From the NCBI RefSeq assembly GCF_018917235.1, contig NZ_JAHLOF010000008.1, forward strand, positions 21,845 through 85,844: a DNA stretch of 64,000 nucleotides, given 5' to 3'. The notes beneath the pieces are model-generated. The model was not told the origin of the DNA and did not search any database. It was given only the letters and a program-made list of their open reading frames with translations. A program made the position numbers and the translations under genes. Numbering within the stretch: position 1 is the first letter of the stretch; each line of letters begins with the position of its first letter. Below are positions 44,156 through 53,873 of this stretch, in pieces. The stretch comes from Metaclostridioides mangenotii. Lineage in GTDB: Bacteria; Bacillota; Clostridia; Peptostreptococcales; Peptostreptococcaceae.

Positions 44156-44992
44156 TTATATATCTAATACCTGCTTATACACTATGTCTTTCTTGAGTTT
44201 TCTGTCTTTACACACCAATTTTATGGCTTCTTTTTTATCTATACCATTTTGCATTAGTTTTAAAACATACTCTCGATCGTTTAGCGAGCTATAATCATCT
44301 ACTTTGCTCTTTTCACCTGTAAATCCCTCTAAGATTAACACAAACTCTCCTTTTACCTCTTCTCTGCTGTTAAATATACCAATTATCGTTTCGATATCAT
44401 CTCTTAATATTTCCTGATATTTCTTTGAGATTTCTCTATTTACGCATACTTTTCTATTTCCAAGGATTTTAAGAATATCTTTTAGTGTTTCTTTTAGTCT
44501 ATGAGGCGATTCATACAGTATTATGGTTCTGTCTTCTTCTTTTATTTCTTCTAATCTTTTACGTCTAATTTTTTTATCTCTATCTAAAAACCCTTCGAAT
44601 ACAAACTTACCTGTATCCATACCAGAGCCAACCAGAGCAGTTACGAAAGCTGTAGCTCCTGGTAAAACCTCGACCTCTATATTATTGGCTATTGCCATTT
44701 TTATTATTCCTTCACCAGGATCTGAAATACCAGGCATGCCTGCATCACTAATAATAGCTATATTTTCACCACTTTGCAATTTGCTTATAAGGTATTCACC
44801 CTTTGAGCTTTCATTGTGTTCGTGATAGCTAGTCAAAGGCTTTGATATATCAAAGTGATTTAATAACTTTATACTGTGTCTAGTATCTTCCGCAGCTATC
44901 AGATCTACCTCATTAAGCACCCTCAAAGTTCTATATGTTATGTCCTCTAAATTGCCAATTGGAGTAGGACATATGTATAATTTACCACTCAT
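44156..44992 (-). CDS. rsmI: 16S rRNA 2'-O-methyltransferase RsmI
   Basis: Tetrapyrrole-methylase-fold protein of 278 aa: LYICPTPIGNLEDITYRTLRVL, AAEDTRHSIKLLNHF, ISDAGMPGISDPG and LPGATAFVTALVGSG are characteristic. It methylates the 2'-O of C1402 in 16S rRNA. It directly abuts trmN6 (1-nt spacing), as in Bacillus yabB-yabC. Confidence 0.94.
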   Translation of the reverse strand: MSGKLYICPTPIGNLEDITYRTLRVLNEVDLIAAEDTRHSIKLLNHFDISKPLTSYHEHNESSKGEYLISKLQSGENIAIISDAGMPGISDPGEGIIKMAIANNIEVEVLPGATAFVTALVGSGMDTGKFVFEGFLDRDKKIRRKRLEEIKEEDRTIILYESPHRLKETLKDILKILGNRKVCVNREISKKYQEILRDDIETIIGIFNSREEVKGEFVLILEGFTGEKSKVDDYSSLNDREYVLKLMQNGIDKKEAIKLVCKDRKLKKDIVYKQVLDI

Positions 44993-45745
44993 CTAAATCT
45001 CTCCTATATCTTCATTTGTGTATATACGTTTAATTTCCTCTGTGTAATTACCATCTTCTTCGTAAACATAAAGCGGATCCATAATTTTCAAATCCGGCCT
45101 CCCACATTTTGAATATTCCACTAATAACAAGTTAGGTGCTTTATTAGGCTTTGGATGTATAAATCTAATCACCTTTGGCTCCATCTTGTATTTACGACCA
45201 ATTGTAACAATATCTATAAGTCTAGTAGGTCTGTGAATCATATAAAATTTCCCTTGATTCACTAGTAACGCAGAAGCTGCTCTAATCACATCTTCTACAT
45301 TACATTTAACTTCATGTCTTGATATAGCCTTTTTATCATTTGGATTTTTAATACCATCTGAATGCATATACGGAGGATTTGAGGTAACTACATTATATAA
45401 ATTTTTACCCAGAGTTTTTTCAATCTCCCTTATATCCCCTTTTATTATTTCCACTCTGTCCTCTATATTATTGAGCATAACTGATCTAGTTGCCATTTCA
45501 TATACATCTTCTTGTATTTCTACACCTATAATTTTATTCGCATCGCTTTTTCCAGCGATTAAAGTCGGTATTATCCCTGTTCCAGTTCCAAGGTCAACTA
45601 CTCTTGCGCCTTTTTTTATCTTTACAAAATTTGCAAGTAGTACTGCATCTATTCCAAAACAAAATCCCTCTGTATCTTGTATTAACTTAAGACCTTTTAG
45701 TTGTAAATCATCTATTCTTTCAGTCGGTTTTAACTCAACCTTCAT
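44993..45745 (-). CDS. trmN6: tRNA1(Val) adenine-N6 methyltransferase-like
   Basis: A Rossmann methyltransferase, 250 aa: GFCFGIDAVLLANFVKIKKGARVVDLGTGTGIIPTLIA and the catalytic TSNPPYM motif near residue 122 mark N6-adenine methylation. The family modifies A37 of tRNA-Val (YabB/TrmN6). It is next to rsmI and downstream of ricT. Confidence 0.9.
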   Translation of the reverse strand: MKVELKPTERIDDLQLKGLKLIQDTEGFCFGIDAVLLANFVKIKKGARVVDLGTGTGIIPTLIAGKSDANKIIGVEIQEDVYEMATRSVMLNNIEDRVEIIKGDIREIEKTLGKNLYNVVTSNPPYMHSDGIKNPNDKKAISRHEVKCNVEDVIRAASALLVNQGKFYMIHRPTRLIDIVTIGRKYKMEPKVIRFIHPKPNKAPNLLLVEYSKCGRPDLKIMDPLYVYEEDGNYTEEIKRIYTNEDIGEI

Positions 45746-45814
45746 AATTGCTCCTTTCTACGTCTTTGATTAAAAAAAGGTGGAAATAATCCCACCAATT
45801 TTTAGTCATCTATA

Positions 45815-46708
45815 TTAATCTTCTAATCTCTTTAGCTCTTTAAGAGTCGCTGCATCCAATCCGTCTTCGTGCTTGTTGTGACAATTGCAGTGGTCACACT
45901 TTTTAGGTTCTTTTAAGATCTTAATATCTTCTCTCATATACAGCTTGATAGTCTTATCTGGAAATTCTACCTTAATTTGCTCAAGAAGCGGATTCATTTC
46001 ACAAACTTTTCCTTTACCATCTTCTGTAGAAACTAACGCTCCAACAACTGGCATTTTATCTAAAGCTTCTGCATATACCTCATGCTCATATTTAAGACAA
46101 CAGAATAACCTAGCGCAAATACCAGAAATTTTAGTAGGGTTTAACGATAAACTTTGATCCTTAGCCATCTTAATTGAAACAGGTTGAAAATCACCTAGCC
46201 AAGACGAACAGCATAGCTTTCTCCCACAAGGTCCAAGTCCACCTATTGATTTTGCCTCATCCCTTACTCCTATTTGTCTAAGTTCTATCCTAGTTTTAAA
46301 AATAACAGCCAGATCTTTTACAAGCTCTCTAAAATCTATTCTACCCTCAGCTGTAAAGTAGAATATTAATTTATTTCTATCAAAAGTGTACTCACAATCA
46401 ATAAGATACATATCTAAATTATGCTCTTTTATCTTTTTCTGGCAAACTTCAAAAGTTTCTTTAGCTTTTTCCTTATTTTCGCGGTAGATATTTTTATCGT
46501 CTTCTGTCGCTATTCTTATAATAGGTTTTAAAGCAGTAGCAAGTTCTTCCTCATCCATCTCTCTTGGTCCGACTACAACTTTACCAAATTCCAATCCTCT
46601 AGCTGTCTCAACAACAACATCCATGTCTTTCTCTATATCAAAATCAACTGGATCAAAGTAGTATACTTTACCAGCATTTTTAAACCTTACACCTACTATC
46701 TTTATCAT
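45815..46708 (-). CDS. ricT: RicT (PSP1 domain) regulator of RNase Y processing
   Basis: The PSP1 domain carries VRFKNAGKVYYFDPVDFDIEKDMDVVVET, GLGPCGRKLCCSSWLGDFQPVSI and ICARLFCCLKYE. The Cys pairs match the [4Fe-4S]-binding residues of Bacillus RicT (YaaT), which with RicA and RicF guides mRNA maturation. The C-terminus has extra CDHCNCHNKH. It overlaps holB by 4 nt. Confidence 0.93.
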   Translation of the reverse strand: MIKIVGVRFKNAGKVYYFDPVDFDIEKDMDVVVETARGLEFGKVVVGPREMDEEELATALKPIIRIATEDDKNIYRENKEKAKETFEVCQKKIKEHNLDMYLIDCEYTFDRNKLIFYFTAEGRIDFRELVKDLAVIFKTRIELRQIGVRDEAKSIGGLGPCGRKLCCSSWLGDFQPVSIKMAKDQSLSLNPTKISGICARLFCCLKYEHEVYAEALDKMPVVGALVSTEDGKGKVCEMNPLLEQIKVEFPDKTIKLYMREDIKILKEPKKCDHCNCHNKHEDGLDAATLKELKRLED

Positions 46709-47640
46709 TTAATCACCTCGTATATATTTAAAAACATGACTTGCATATTTATATTAAAGTTACAATTACTTCTAGCTTTTTTCTTAGCTTCTTCTATTAT
46801 ACCAATAATTCTAGATAGTTGAGAATAGGTAATTTTTATACATATGTTTTTAAGGAACATTATTTTATCTATATTTATTAACATCCCTCTGTCAACACGC
46901 TCTTTAATCAATATAATATCCCTAAAATAATCTATCATAATATCTAATATATCTATTATTTCCGACTTGTATTTGTCTATTTCAGATGGCAATTCCAAAA
47001 TCTCAACTGTATTCCTATCAAATAATACCTCTATGTATTTTTGGACATCATCTCTCATCTCTGTAAACTCATTTGAATTAGTTAAATCCAAAGCTCTCTC
47101 TAAACTACCTCTTGAAAATGCAGTTATTAGAGATGCCTTATTTTCTTCAACTCCATTTTGAACAAGATATTTTACCATATCATTATTAGGAATAGAATTA
47201 AACTTAACAATATCACATCTAGATTTAATCGTATCTAACATAGCCTCTTTGTTATTGGTAACTAAAATTATTATTGCATACTCAGGTGGCTCCTCTAATG
47301 TCTTAAGAAGTGCATTCTGTGCTTCTACAGTCATTTTTTCTGCACTATTTAATATATAAATTTTATATTTATTGTGTGGTTTTATTATTATATCTGACTG
47401 TAATTTTCTAATTTGCTCAACTTTTATACTACTTCCACTAGGGGATATATTTATATAGTCTGGGCTATTTTCAGGATGCTCAATTTCTAAAAGTATTTTA
47501 GATAGTTCGTAAGCAGTTTTTTTCTTGCCTATTCCATCTATTCCTTCAAACATGTAAGCACTATTTAGCTTGTCATTATCTATTGAACTTTTTAGGTATC
47601 TTTTAGCAAAACTTTGACCTATTATATTATCAAAATACAT
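46705..47640 (-). CDS. holB: DNA polymerase III delta' subunit
   Basis: A clamp-loader AAA+ protein of 311 aa: IIGQSFAKRYLKSSIDNDKLNSAYMFEGIDGIGKKKTAYELSKIL (P-loop) and AQNALLKTLEEPPEYAIIILVTNN (sensor 1), without the zinc module of DnaX. It is essential for clamp loading. It lies between ricT and tmk, the conserved Firmicute order. Confidence 0.93.
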   Translation of the reverse strand: MYFDNIIGQSFAKRYLKSSIDNDKLNSAYMFEGIDGIGKKKTAYELSKILLEIEHPENSPDYINISPSGSSIKVEQIRKLQSDIIIKPHNKYKIYILNSAEKMTVEAQNALLKTLEEPPEYAIIILVTNNKEAMLDTIKSRCDIVKFNSIPNNDMVKYLVQNGVEENKASLITAFSRGSLERALDLTNSNEFTEMRDDVQKYIEVLFDRNTVEILELPSEIDKYKSEIIDILDIMIDYFRDIILIKERVDRGMLINIDKIMFLKNICIKITYSQLSRIIGIIEEAKKKARSNCNFNINMQVMFLNIYEVIK

Positions 47641-47643
47641 AAT

Positions 47644-48360
47644 CTATCTCTCCACATTTTTTATTGTTCTAATAGCATAATTATATACTTCTTTATGTAT
47701 ATCGTTTATACTCTTCAACTTCCCATTCTCAACACAATCGATCTTACTCCAATTGTATTTTTTAGCTATATCAATAGAATTATTGTAGCATTTTGTAAGA
47801 TAATCGATATCTAACTCGTGTATATCCTTTTCATCTTCGCCTGTTATTTTATTCTTTCTATTTTTCATAAGCTCAGTACTGTATTCTATAGGTACATCTA
47901 AAAATATTACACAATCTGGCTTAGGGATTTTAAACATATTAAATTCGTATTCAGTAAGCCAATCTAGATACTTATCTCTTTCAGATACATCCATTTTAGA
48001 TGCTTGATGTACCATATTAGATGTAGTGTATCTATCTGCAATGATAATACCACCAGAAGTATAAAAATCTTCCCACTCCGTCTTAAACGATGCATACCTA
48101 TCAACAGTAAAAAATGTAGATGCTACATATGGATCCACATCAGATGCATTTTTTCCGAAATCCCCTTTCAAATACATTTTTACTAGCGCTGATGAATCAG
48201 ATTTGTAATTTGGATATTCTACCTTTTTAACATCATGACCTTCATCTATCAATCTATCAAATAATCTCTTTGTCTGAGTCGCTTTTCCACTAGCATCAGA
48301 TCCACTCTCAATAATTATCAATTTACCGCTCAATTTTGATACCTCCAACTTATATGTCAT
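47644..48360 (-). CDS. tmk: Thymidylate kinase-like enzyme
   Basis: A 238-aa P-loop kinase: LIIIESGSDASGKATQTKRL near residue 14, DRYASFKTEW and IIADRYTTSN (the DR motif) near 90-115. The P-loop GSDASGKAT is the long clostridial variant rather than the usual GxEGxGKT. It would make dTDP. Position before holB supports the call. Its start overlaps the preceding gene by 11 nt. Confidence 0.85.
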   Translation of the reverse strand: MTYKLEVSKLSGKLIIIESGSDASGKATQTKRLFDRLIDEGHDVKKVEYPNYKSDSSALVKMYLKGDFGKNASDVDPYVASTFFTVDRYASFKTEWEDFYTSGGIIIADRYTTSNMVHQASKMDVSERDKYLDWLTEYEFNMFKIPKPDCVIFLDVPIEYSTELMKNRKNKITGEDEKDIHELDIDYLTKCYNNSIDIAKKYNWSKIDCVENGKLKSINDIHKEVYNYAIRTIKNVER

Positions 48361-49903
48361 CTATAACCTCAATAAAATTTAAATCTTTATCCTTAGTTCC
48401 ACTAATATTCATTCCATTGTCTTTACAGTATAGTATATACTCAATAATACTACTTTCAATTATCTCACCTGGAGATATTATATTTACTCCTGGTGGATAA
48501 GGAGTTATACATTCCGCACATACCTTACCTACACTTTCATCTATTTTAACACTTTTCGTATGTTTATAAAATGCTTGTGATGGACTTACTATTTTTTCAG
48601 GCAATGTTTTTGGAAATTCAATATCATTTACTTCTCTTTTATCATCTAAAAATTCGGAAACTAAAGCATCTTTTCTTATATCTATAAGTGCATCCTTTAG
48701 TTTTTTAAAGTCATTTATGTTATTTGCAATACTACATAATAAAAGTACTCCACTATGGTTTGAAAGTTCAACCTGTATATTGTGATCATACCTTAGCATC
48801 TCTTCGAGTTTGTAACCATCAATACCTAATTCTTTTGATGATATAAATATTTTTGTTTTATCTGAAGTCTGATATATTTTAAATCCTTTTGTATCTTTTT
48901 TACATCTATGTACGCACACATCCCTAGATAATCCATTACTTTGCCTATTTTTATCATGTACTAAGTTTGATTTTCCATTTAATAAATTGTCTATATCATC
49001 CAAACTTTCAACTTCAAAATCTATTTTAAAGTTATCTATATTATTTAAAAGCTCCTTCATAAGTTTATTTCCATGTTTTTCATAAATATCGATTGAAATT
49101 TCAAGTGATGCCAAAAGTAAATAAGATGGACTAGAGGACTCCAATATTCTAAGAAAACTCGATAATCTATCTACATCTATAATATTACTTCCTATATGCA
49201 ATAAGGAAGATTGAGTAAATGAAGGAAGAGTTTTATGACAACTTTGAATTACTAAATCTGCTCCAAGACACAAAGAACTCATTGGGAGATCTTCACTAAG
49301 CTCTAAATGAGCACCATGCGCTTCATCTACAATTACAATAATTCCATTATTATGAGCATAATCACATATCTTTTTTAAATCATAAGTCATTCCATAATAA
49401 GTTGGATATGTAAGTACTAAAGCTTTTGCATCTAGATTTTCATCTATAACTACTTTCACATCTTTAAAATTTACACCCTTAAGTACACTAGATTTTTCAC
49501 ATATTTGGCAATTAATGTATACTGGTTCTATATCTCCAAGTATACACGTGTTTACTACTGATTGATGGCAATCTCTATTTACTATTATTTTACTTCCATA
49601 CTTATCGCATACAGACAATATAGATGCTTGTACACCACATGTACTACCATTTATTAAAAAATATGTATGTTTCGCGTTAAACACTTTAGCTGCTCTATCC
49701 TGAGCTTTTTTTATAATTCCTTCTGGTAAGTGTAAATTATCAGTTCCAATTATTTCAGTAGTATCAATTTTGTACAATTTATTTAAGACATCTCTGTATC
49801 CTAACTCTTCATATATTCTTCCATTTTTATGACCAGGAGTGTGAAATGATACAATCTCTTTATTCTTATTTTCTATTAATTGATCTATGATAAAGTTTTT
49901 CAT
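48350..49903 (-). CDS. PLP-dependent Orn/Lys/Arg decarboxylase-family protein
   Basis: About 517 aa with the fold-I decarboxylase pattern: FHTPGHKNGRIYEEL near residue 20, FLINGSTCGVQASIL near 80, VDEAHGAHLELSEDLP near 200, and the PLP lysine in VIQSCHKTLPSFTQSS near 225. The C-terminal domain ends CITPYPPGVNIISPGE. It is the YaaO/SpeA-like gene found just before tmk in Bacillus. The substrate (Lys, Arg or Orn) cannot be told from sequence. ATG at 49903 has GGAGG 10 nt away; an in-frame TTG upstream is less likely. Confidence 0.88.
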   Translation of the reverse strand: MKNFIIDQLIENKNKEIVSFHTPGHKNGRIYEELGYRDVLNKLYKIDTTEIIGTDNLHLPEGIIKKAQDRAAKVFNAKHTYFLINGSTCGVQASILSVCDKYGSKIIVNRDCHQSVVNTCILGDIEPVYINCQICEKSSVLKGVNFKDVKVVIDENLDAKALVLTYPTYYGMTYDLKKICDYAHNNGIIVIVDEAHGAHLELSEDLPMSSLCLGADLVIQSCHKTLPSFTQSSLLHIGSNIIDVDRLSSFLRILESSSPSYLLLASLEISIDIYEKHGNKLMKELLNNIDNFKIDFEVESLDDIDNLLNGKSNLVHDKNRQSNGLSRDVCVHRCKKDTKGFKIYQTSDKTKIFISSKELGIDGYKLEEMLRYDHNIQVELSNHSGVLLLCSIANNINDFKKLKDALIDIRKDALVSEFLDDKREVNDIEFPKTLPEKIVSPSQAFYKHTKSVKIDESVGKVCAECITPYPPGVNIISPGEIIESSIIEYILYCKDNGMNISGTKDKDLNFIEVIDDI

Positions 49904-49958
49904 ATTCCCATATTCCTCCAAAGCTTAATATTATAAATTAATTTACTATAAAATATAT

Positions 49959-49985
49959 AAGCCGCTGATTTATATCAACGGCTTA
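49959..49985 (-). terminator. Terminator after DUF378 gene
   Basis: AAGCCGcTGAT and ATCAaCGGCTT form a short hairpin immediately 3' of the leftward DUF378 gene. Confidence 0.65.
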
Positions 49986-49995
49986 AACTTATAGA

Positions 49996-50208
49996 TTAGT
50001 ATTTTCTATCGTCTGACATTAAACTTGGTATTAAGTAAAGTCCAGCAAGACCAACTATAAAGTAAATTATTCTACTTACCATTGCGTAAGTACCACCAAA
50101 TATACTTCCTATTAAGTCTATACCTAATATTCCAATAGCTCCCCAGTTAAGAGCTCCTATTATTGCTAATAATAAAGCAAATTTTCTCATTAAATAATCA
50201 CTCCTCAA
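49996..50208 (-). CDS. DUF378 small membrane protein
   Basis: A 70-aa protein with two helices: ALLLAIIGALNWGAIGILGIDLIG and MVSRIIYFIVGLAGLYLIPSL. The GALNWG motif is the signature of the DUF378 (YuzA-like) family, of unknown function. An AGGAGTGATT site precedes it. It is monocistronic. Confidence 0.88.
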   Translation of the reverse strand: MRSDYLMRKFALLLAIIGALNWGAIGILGIDLIGSIFGGTYAMVSRIIYFIVGLAGLYLIPSLMSDDRKY

Positions 50209-50398
50209 GAAAAATTTTTTATAATAATTCCTGAGAATAGCTTGCCCATAATATTAAATTATATAATAATTTTAACATATTTTTTTAATTTCAAGCAATT
50301 TCGCTTACTTTTTATTAAATACAATTAATATTTATAAACAATACAATTTTTATTGTAATAATTCAACAAATAACATTATATGTTAATAAACCAACCAA

Positions 50399-50432
50399 AA
50401 TAAGGTCTGAGTTGTAACCCAGACCTTATTTT
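50399..50432. terminator. Terminator of nrdD-nrdG
   Basis: AATAAGGTCTG and CAGACCTTATT form a 12-bp stem around a small loop, followed by T4 leftward. Confidence 0.82.
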
Positions 50433-50463
50433 TAATATATAACTTTACCATTAATTTTTTATT

Positions 50464-51003
50464 TTATTTTGCAATAGATAGATCTCTATCTACGTATACA
50501 TTACTTAAACAAACTTTCTTATTTTTTAAGCTCTTTTGTACATCGATTATCCTCTGATTGGAAGAACCTCTAAATGTAAGACTTATATCCTTTTTTTCTT
50601 TCACAAATTTACCATCTACTAATATATCAATATTTTTTAGAAGATTTAAATTTTTAAAGTACGAGTCATTAGACTTGTCCAATAGTTTTTCATACGTAAA
50701 TCCTGTATACGCCCATACATCTAGACCATATTTTTTAGCTTCAAATGCTATTTCCTCTAAAGCTTCTGGCTGTAAGAATGGTTCCCCACCAGACAACGTA
50801 ATTCCTTTTTGAAGTTTTAAAGTTTTTAGTTTATTTATTATATCACTTGTTTCAATTTCATACCCACCACAAATATCGTGTGTCTGTGGATTATGACAGT
50901 CCACACAGTTATGAATACAACCTTGAGTCCATATTACCATTCTTAGTCCTGGTCCATCTACAATACTGTCAGAGGTAATTGATGATGATAATCTTAATTT
51001 CAT
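50464..51003 (-). CDS. nrdG: Anaerobic ribonucleotide reductase-activating protein
   Basis: A radical-SAM activase of 179 aa: WTQGCIHNCVDCHNPQTH has the CxxxCxxC iron-sulfur site, then TLSGGEPFLQPEALEEI. It generates the glycyl radical on NrdD using SAM. It is the second gene of the leftward nrdD-nrdG unit, 52 nt after nrdD. Confidence 0.95.
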   Translation of the reverse strand: MKLRLSSSITSDSIVDGPGLRMVIWTQGCIHNCVDCHNPQTHDICGGYEIETSDIINKLKTLKLQKGITLSGGEPFLQPEALEEIAFEAKKYGLDVWAYTGFTYEKLLDKSNDSYFKNLNLLKNIDILVDGKFVKEKKDISLTFRGSSNQRIIDVQKSLKNKKVCLSNVYVDRDLSIAK

Positions 51004-51055
51004 TAATTAATCCCCCAAAATCTATAATTTTATCGTAAGTTTATATGTTAATCTA

Positions 51056-53407
51056 TTATTTATGTTTCACTCTGTCCATTACTTCCGCTTTTTTAGCGTT
51101 ATTAAATCTATCTACTGTCCCAACTAGATATCCAGTAATTCTTCTTATTCTTTCAAACTTCACAGGGCTGTTGTTTTCATCTCTTCCACACACTGGACAT
51201 ATGTTTCCAGGTATAACACCAGAGAATCCACATACAGGATCTCTATCGACAGGGTGATTAATGCTTCCGTATCCTATACCCATTTCCTTCATAGCTTTTA
51301 TTATAGTTTCAAAAGCCTCTAAATTGTTTGAAGTATCTCCGTCTAGCTCAACATAAGTTATATGTCCAGCATTAGTAAGTTCATGATATGGAGCTTCCTT
51401 TTCTATTTTATCAAATGCACTTATATTATAGTAAACAGGTACATGGAATGAATTTGTGTAGTAATCTCTATCTGTTACTCCTTCTATCTCACCGTATACT
51501 CTTTTATCTATTCTAGTAAATCTACCAGAAAGACCTTCAGCAGGAGTCGCGATTAATGAGAAGTTTAATTTATACTTATCTGCTGCATCATCCATTCTCT
51601 TTCTCATGTGAGATATTATCTTAATTCCCAAGTCTTGAGCTTCTTCACTTTCTCCATGGTGTTTTCCAATAAGTCCTACTAAACACTCAGCAAGTCCTAT
51701 AAATCCTACTGTAAGTGTTCCTTGTTTTATAATCTCATTCAACTTATCATCCGGATCTAATTTATCAGAATCCAGCCATACACCTTGTCCCATCAAGAAT
51801 GGGAAGTTTTTCATTCTCTTGTTCCCTTGGACGTGCATTCTCTCTAGTAATTGGTCTATTAATAAGTCTATCTTCTCATCTAATTCTTTAAAAAATCCTT
51901 CTATATCAGTGTTTCCATCGTTCACTATCCCATGTTTGATTCCAAGTCTAGGAAGATTAATAGTTGAGAAAGATAAATTGCCTCTTCCGCTTACAGTTTC
52001 AGGCCCACATACATTTGATACAACTCTAGTCCTACATCCCATGTAAGTAGCTTCAGTATCCGGATCTCCCTCTTTGTAATATTTAGCATTATATGGTGCA
52101 TCTAAGAAACTAAAATTCGGGAATAATCTCTTTGCAGATACTCTACACGCAAGCTTAAATAAATCGTAGTTTGGATCTTCTGAGTTTAAACTAATCCCTT
52201 CTTTTACTTTAAAAATAAGTATTGGGAAAATAGGAGTTTCACCATTTCCAAGACCTTTTTCTAAAGATAAAAGTAAATTTTTAGTTATCATTCTACCCTC
52301 TTCTGATACATCTGTACCGAAGTTAACACTAGAGAACGGAACCTGAGCGCCTGCTCTAGAGTGCATAGTATTTAAGTTGTGTATAAAGGCCTCCATAGAT
52401 TGATAAGTTCTCTTATCTGTCTCTCTTACAGATTCTTCATAAGCGAAATCTTGTATTTTATTAGCAAGTTCTTCGTCTATATCAAATTCTTTTATAAGTT
52501 TAGCACACTCTACTCTTAGGTAATTTTCGTCCCTTTTTAATGCAACCTTTTTAGACGTTTCTTCTTCAGTTGTATAAACTATTTCTTTTATTTTAGATTC
52601 ATCATCAATTCCCTTGAATAGTTTTAACGACTTAGAAATATTTCCTATATAAAACTTTTTAAAAGTCTTATAAACCCCTTCAGCTAGTCCATAATCAAAG
52701 AATGGTATACTTTGACCACCGTGTTGATCATTCTGGTTACTTTGAATTGCGATAGCTGCTAATGCACCGTAGCTTATTATGTCATTTGGTTCTCTTAAGA
52801 AACCATGTCCCGTTGAAAATCCACCTTCAAATAATTTTCTTACATCAATTTGACAACATGTAAGAGTCCCCATATTAAAGAAGTCCATATCATGTATATG
52901 TATATCTCCATTGTCATGTGCAAAAGCATGTTCTGGTTTTAAAGAATAAGTCTTACAAAATTCTTTTGATACAGTACTTCCGTACTGTAACATAGTTCCC
53001 ATAGCGGTATTTCCATTTATGTTAGCATTTTCTCTTTTTATGTCGGCATTGTCTGCATCTTCAAAAGTTATTTCTTCTATTGACTTCATAAGTCTAGTCT
53101 TTGAATTTCTAATTCTACTTCTCTCTGTTCTGTATATTATGTATTCTTCACTAGTACGCGCATGTCCAGATTCTATTAATATCTTTACAACTGCATCTTG
53201 TACGTCTTCAACTCCTGGAACTTCTTCTGTGAACTTTTTATTTAAATGTCTTATAACTTCATTAGTCAATTCCTCAGACACTTTATAATCAGGAACTGTA
53301 CCTTCCTTTTCTGCTACACTTGTAGCAGCCAAAAATATAGCTCTGGTCACTCTATCTTGATTAAAAGGTATTACTCTTCCATCTCTCTTTTTTACAAACT
53401 CTACCAC
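51056..53407 (-). CDS. nrdD: Anaerobic class III ribonucleoside-triphosphate reductase
   Basis: A 783-aa class III reductase: the N-terminal ATP-cone (FVKKRDGRVIPFNQDRVTRAIFLAA), the NGNTAMGTMLQYGSTVS substrate region, the C-terminal zinc site DPVCGFSGVIPGNICPVCGRDE, and the glycyl-radical loop RITGYLVGTVDRFN. It makes deoxyribonucleotides without oxygen. The start is a GTG at 53405-53407 behind GGGGGATAT. Two NrdR boxes lie upstream. Confidence 0.96.
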   Translation of the reverse strand: MVEFVKKRDGRVIPFNQDRVTRAIFLAATSVAEKEGTVPDYKVSEELTNEVIRHLNKKFTEEVPGVEDVQDAVVKILIESGHARTSEEYIIYRTERSRIRNSKTRLMKSIEEITFEDADNADIKRENANINGNTAMGTMLQYGSTVSKEFCKTYSLKPEHAFAHDNGDIHIHDMDFFNMGTLTCCQIDVRKLFEGGFSTGHGFLREPNDIISYGALAAIAIQSNQNDQHGGQSIPFFDYGLAEGVYKTFKKFYIGNISKSLKLFKGIDDESKIKEIVYTTEEETSKKVALKRDENYLRVECAKLIKEFDIDEELANKIQDFAYEESVRETDKRTYQSMEAFIHNLNTMHSRAGAQVPFSSVNFGTDVSEEGRMITKNLLLSLEKGLGNGETPIFPILIFKVKEGISLNSEDPNYDLFKLACRVSAKRLFPNFSFLDAPYNAKYYKEGDPDTEATYMGCRTRVVSNVCGPETVSGRGNLSFSTINLPRLGIKHGIVNDGNTDIEGFFKELDEKIDLLIDQLLERMHVQGNKRMKNFPFLMGQGVWLDSDKLDPDDKLNEIIKQGTLTVGFIGLAECLVGLIGKHHGESEEAQDLGIKIISHMRKRMDDAADKYKLNFSLIATPAEGLSGRFTRIDKRVYGEIEGVTDRDYYTNSFHVPVYYNISAFDKIEKEAPYHELTNAGHITYVELDGDTSNNLEAFETIIKAMKEMGIGYGSINHPVDRDPVCGFSGVIPGNICPVCGRDENNSPVKFERIRRITGYLVGTVDRFNNAKKAEVMDRVKHK

Positions 53408-53556
53408 TTAAATATCCCCCATTCACCGAATAAATCTTCTCTTCTTTTGTTATAAATCTTAAGATATGCTTATTTTATACAATATAATTTACTATGATTA
53501 CATGGATTACATGGCGTAGCATGCGCTTCATAGTCTTCGATTAGTACATAATCACT

Positions 53557-53601
53557 TACTATATATAGTGGTTAATTTTTATACGACCACTATATATAGT
53601 A
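53557..53601. promoter_or_regulatory. Paired NrdR boxes before nrdD
   Basis: TACTATATATAGTGG (53557-53571) and CCACTATATATAGTA (53587-53601) are inverted copies. Each is close to the NrdR box ACACWATATATWGTGT. Their centres are 31 bp apart, about three helical turns, the normal spacing for the dATP/ATP-sensing repressor NrdR. Confidence 0.88.
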
Positions 53602-53611
53602 TTAAATGTCG

Positions 53612-53692
53612 AAAAAAATCCCCTTCAACATCGTTAAAGGGAGTTTCCTTTTGTTCTATATAAAGATTACCAAATTTAATTGAGATAGTCAA
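53612..53692 (-). promoter_or_regulatory. Promoter followed by a terminator-like hairpin upstream of nrdD
   Basis: Leftward TTGACT (53687-53692), a 17-bp spacer and TAATCT (53664-53669) predict a start near 53657. Only about 20 nt later CCCTT/AAGGG and AAC/GTT arms form a hairpin (53620-53641) followed by seven U (53612-53618). It resembles an attenuator or makes a very short RNA. The remaining leader to nrdD holds no ORF; it has a doubled ATTACATGG near 53496. Confidence 0.5.
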
Positions 53693-53873
53693 TATTGTTC
53701 AACTTATTGGAATTGCTATCTGCATATTTTGAACATAAGCATTTGTAATGCTTATAACAAAAATAAATTTTTTAATATTTTTACGTATAATTTTTGTAAT
53801 AATAGAATAATTTTATATGTTAAATTCATTTTTTATCGTATAATATAAATAGTTACTTTTAAGGAGGGATCTT

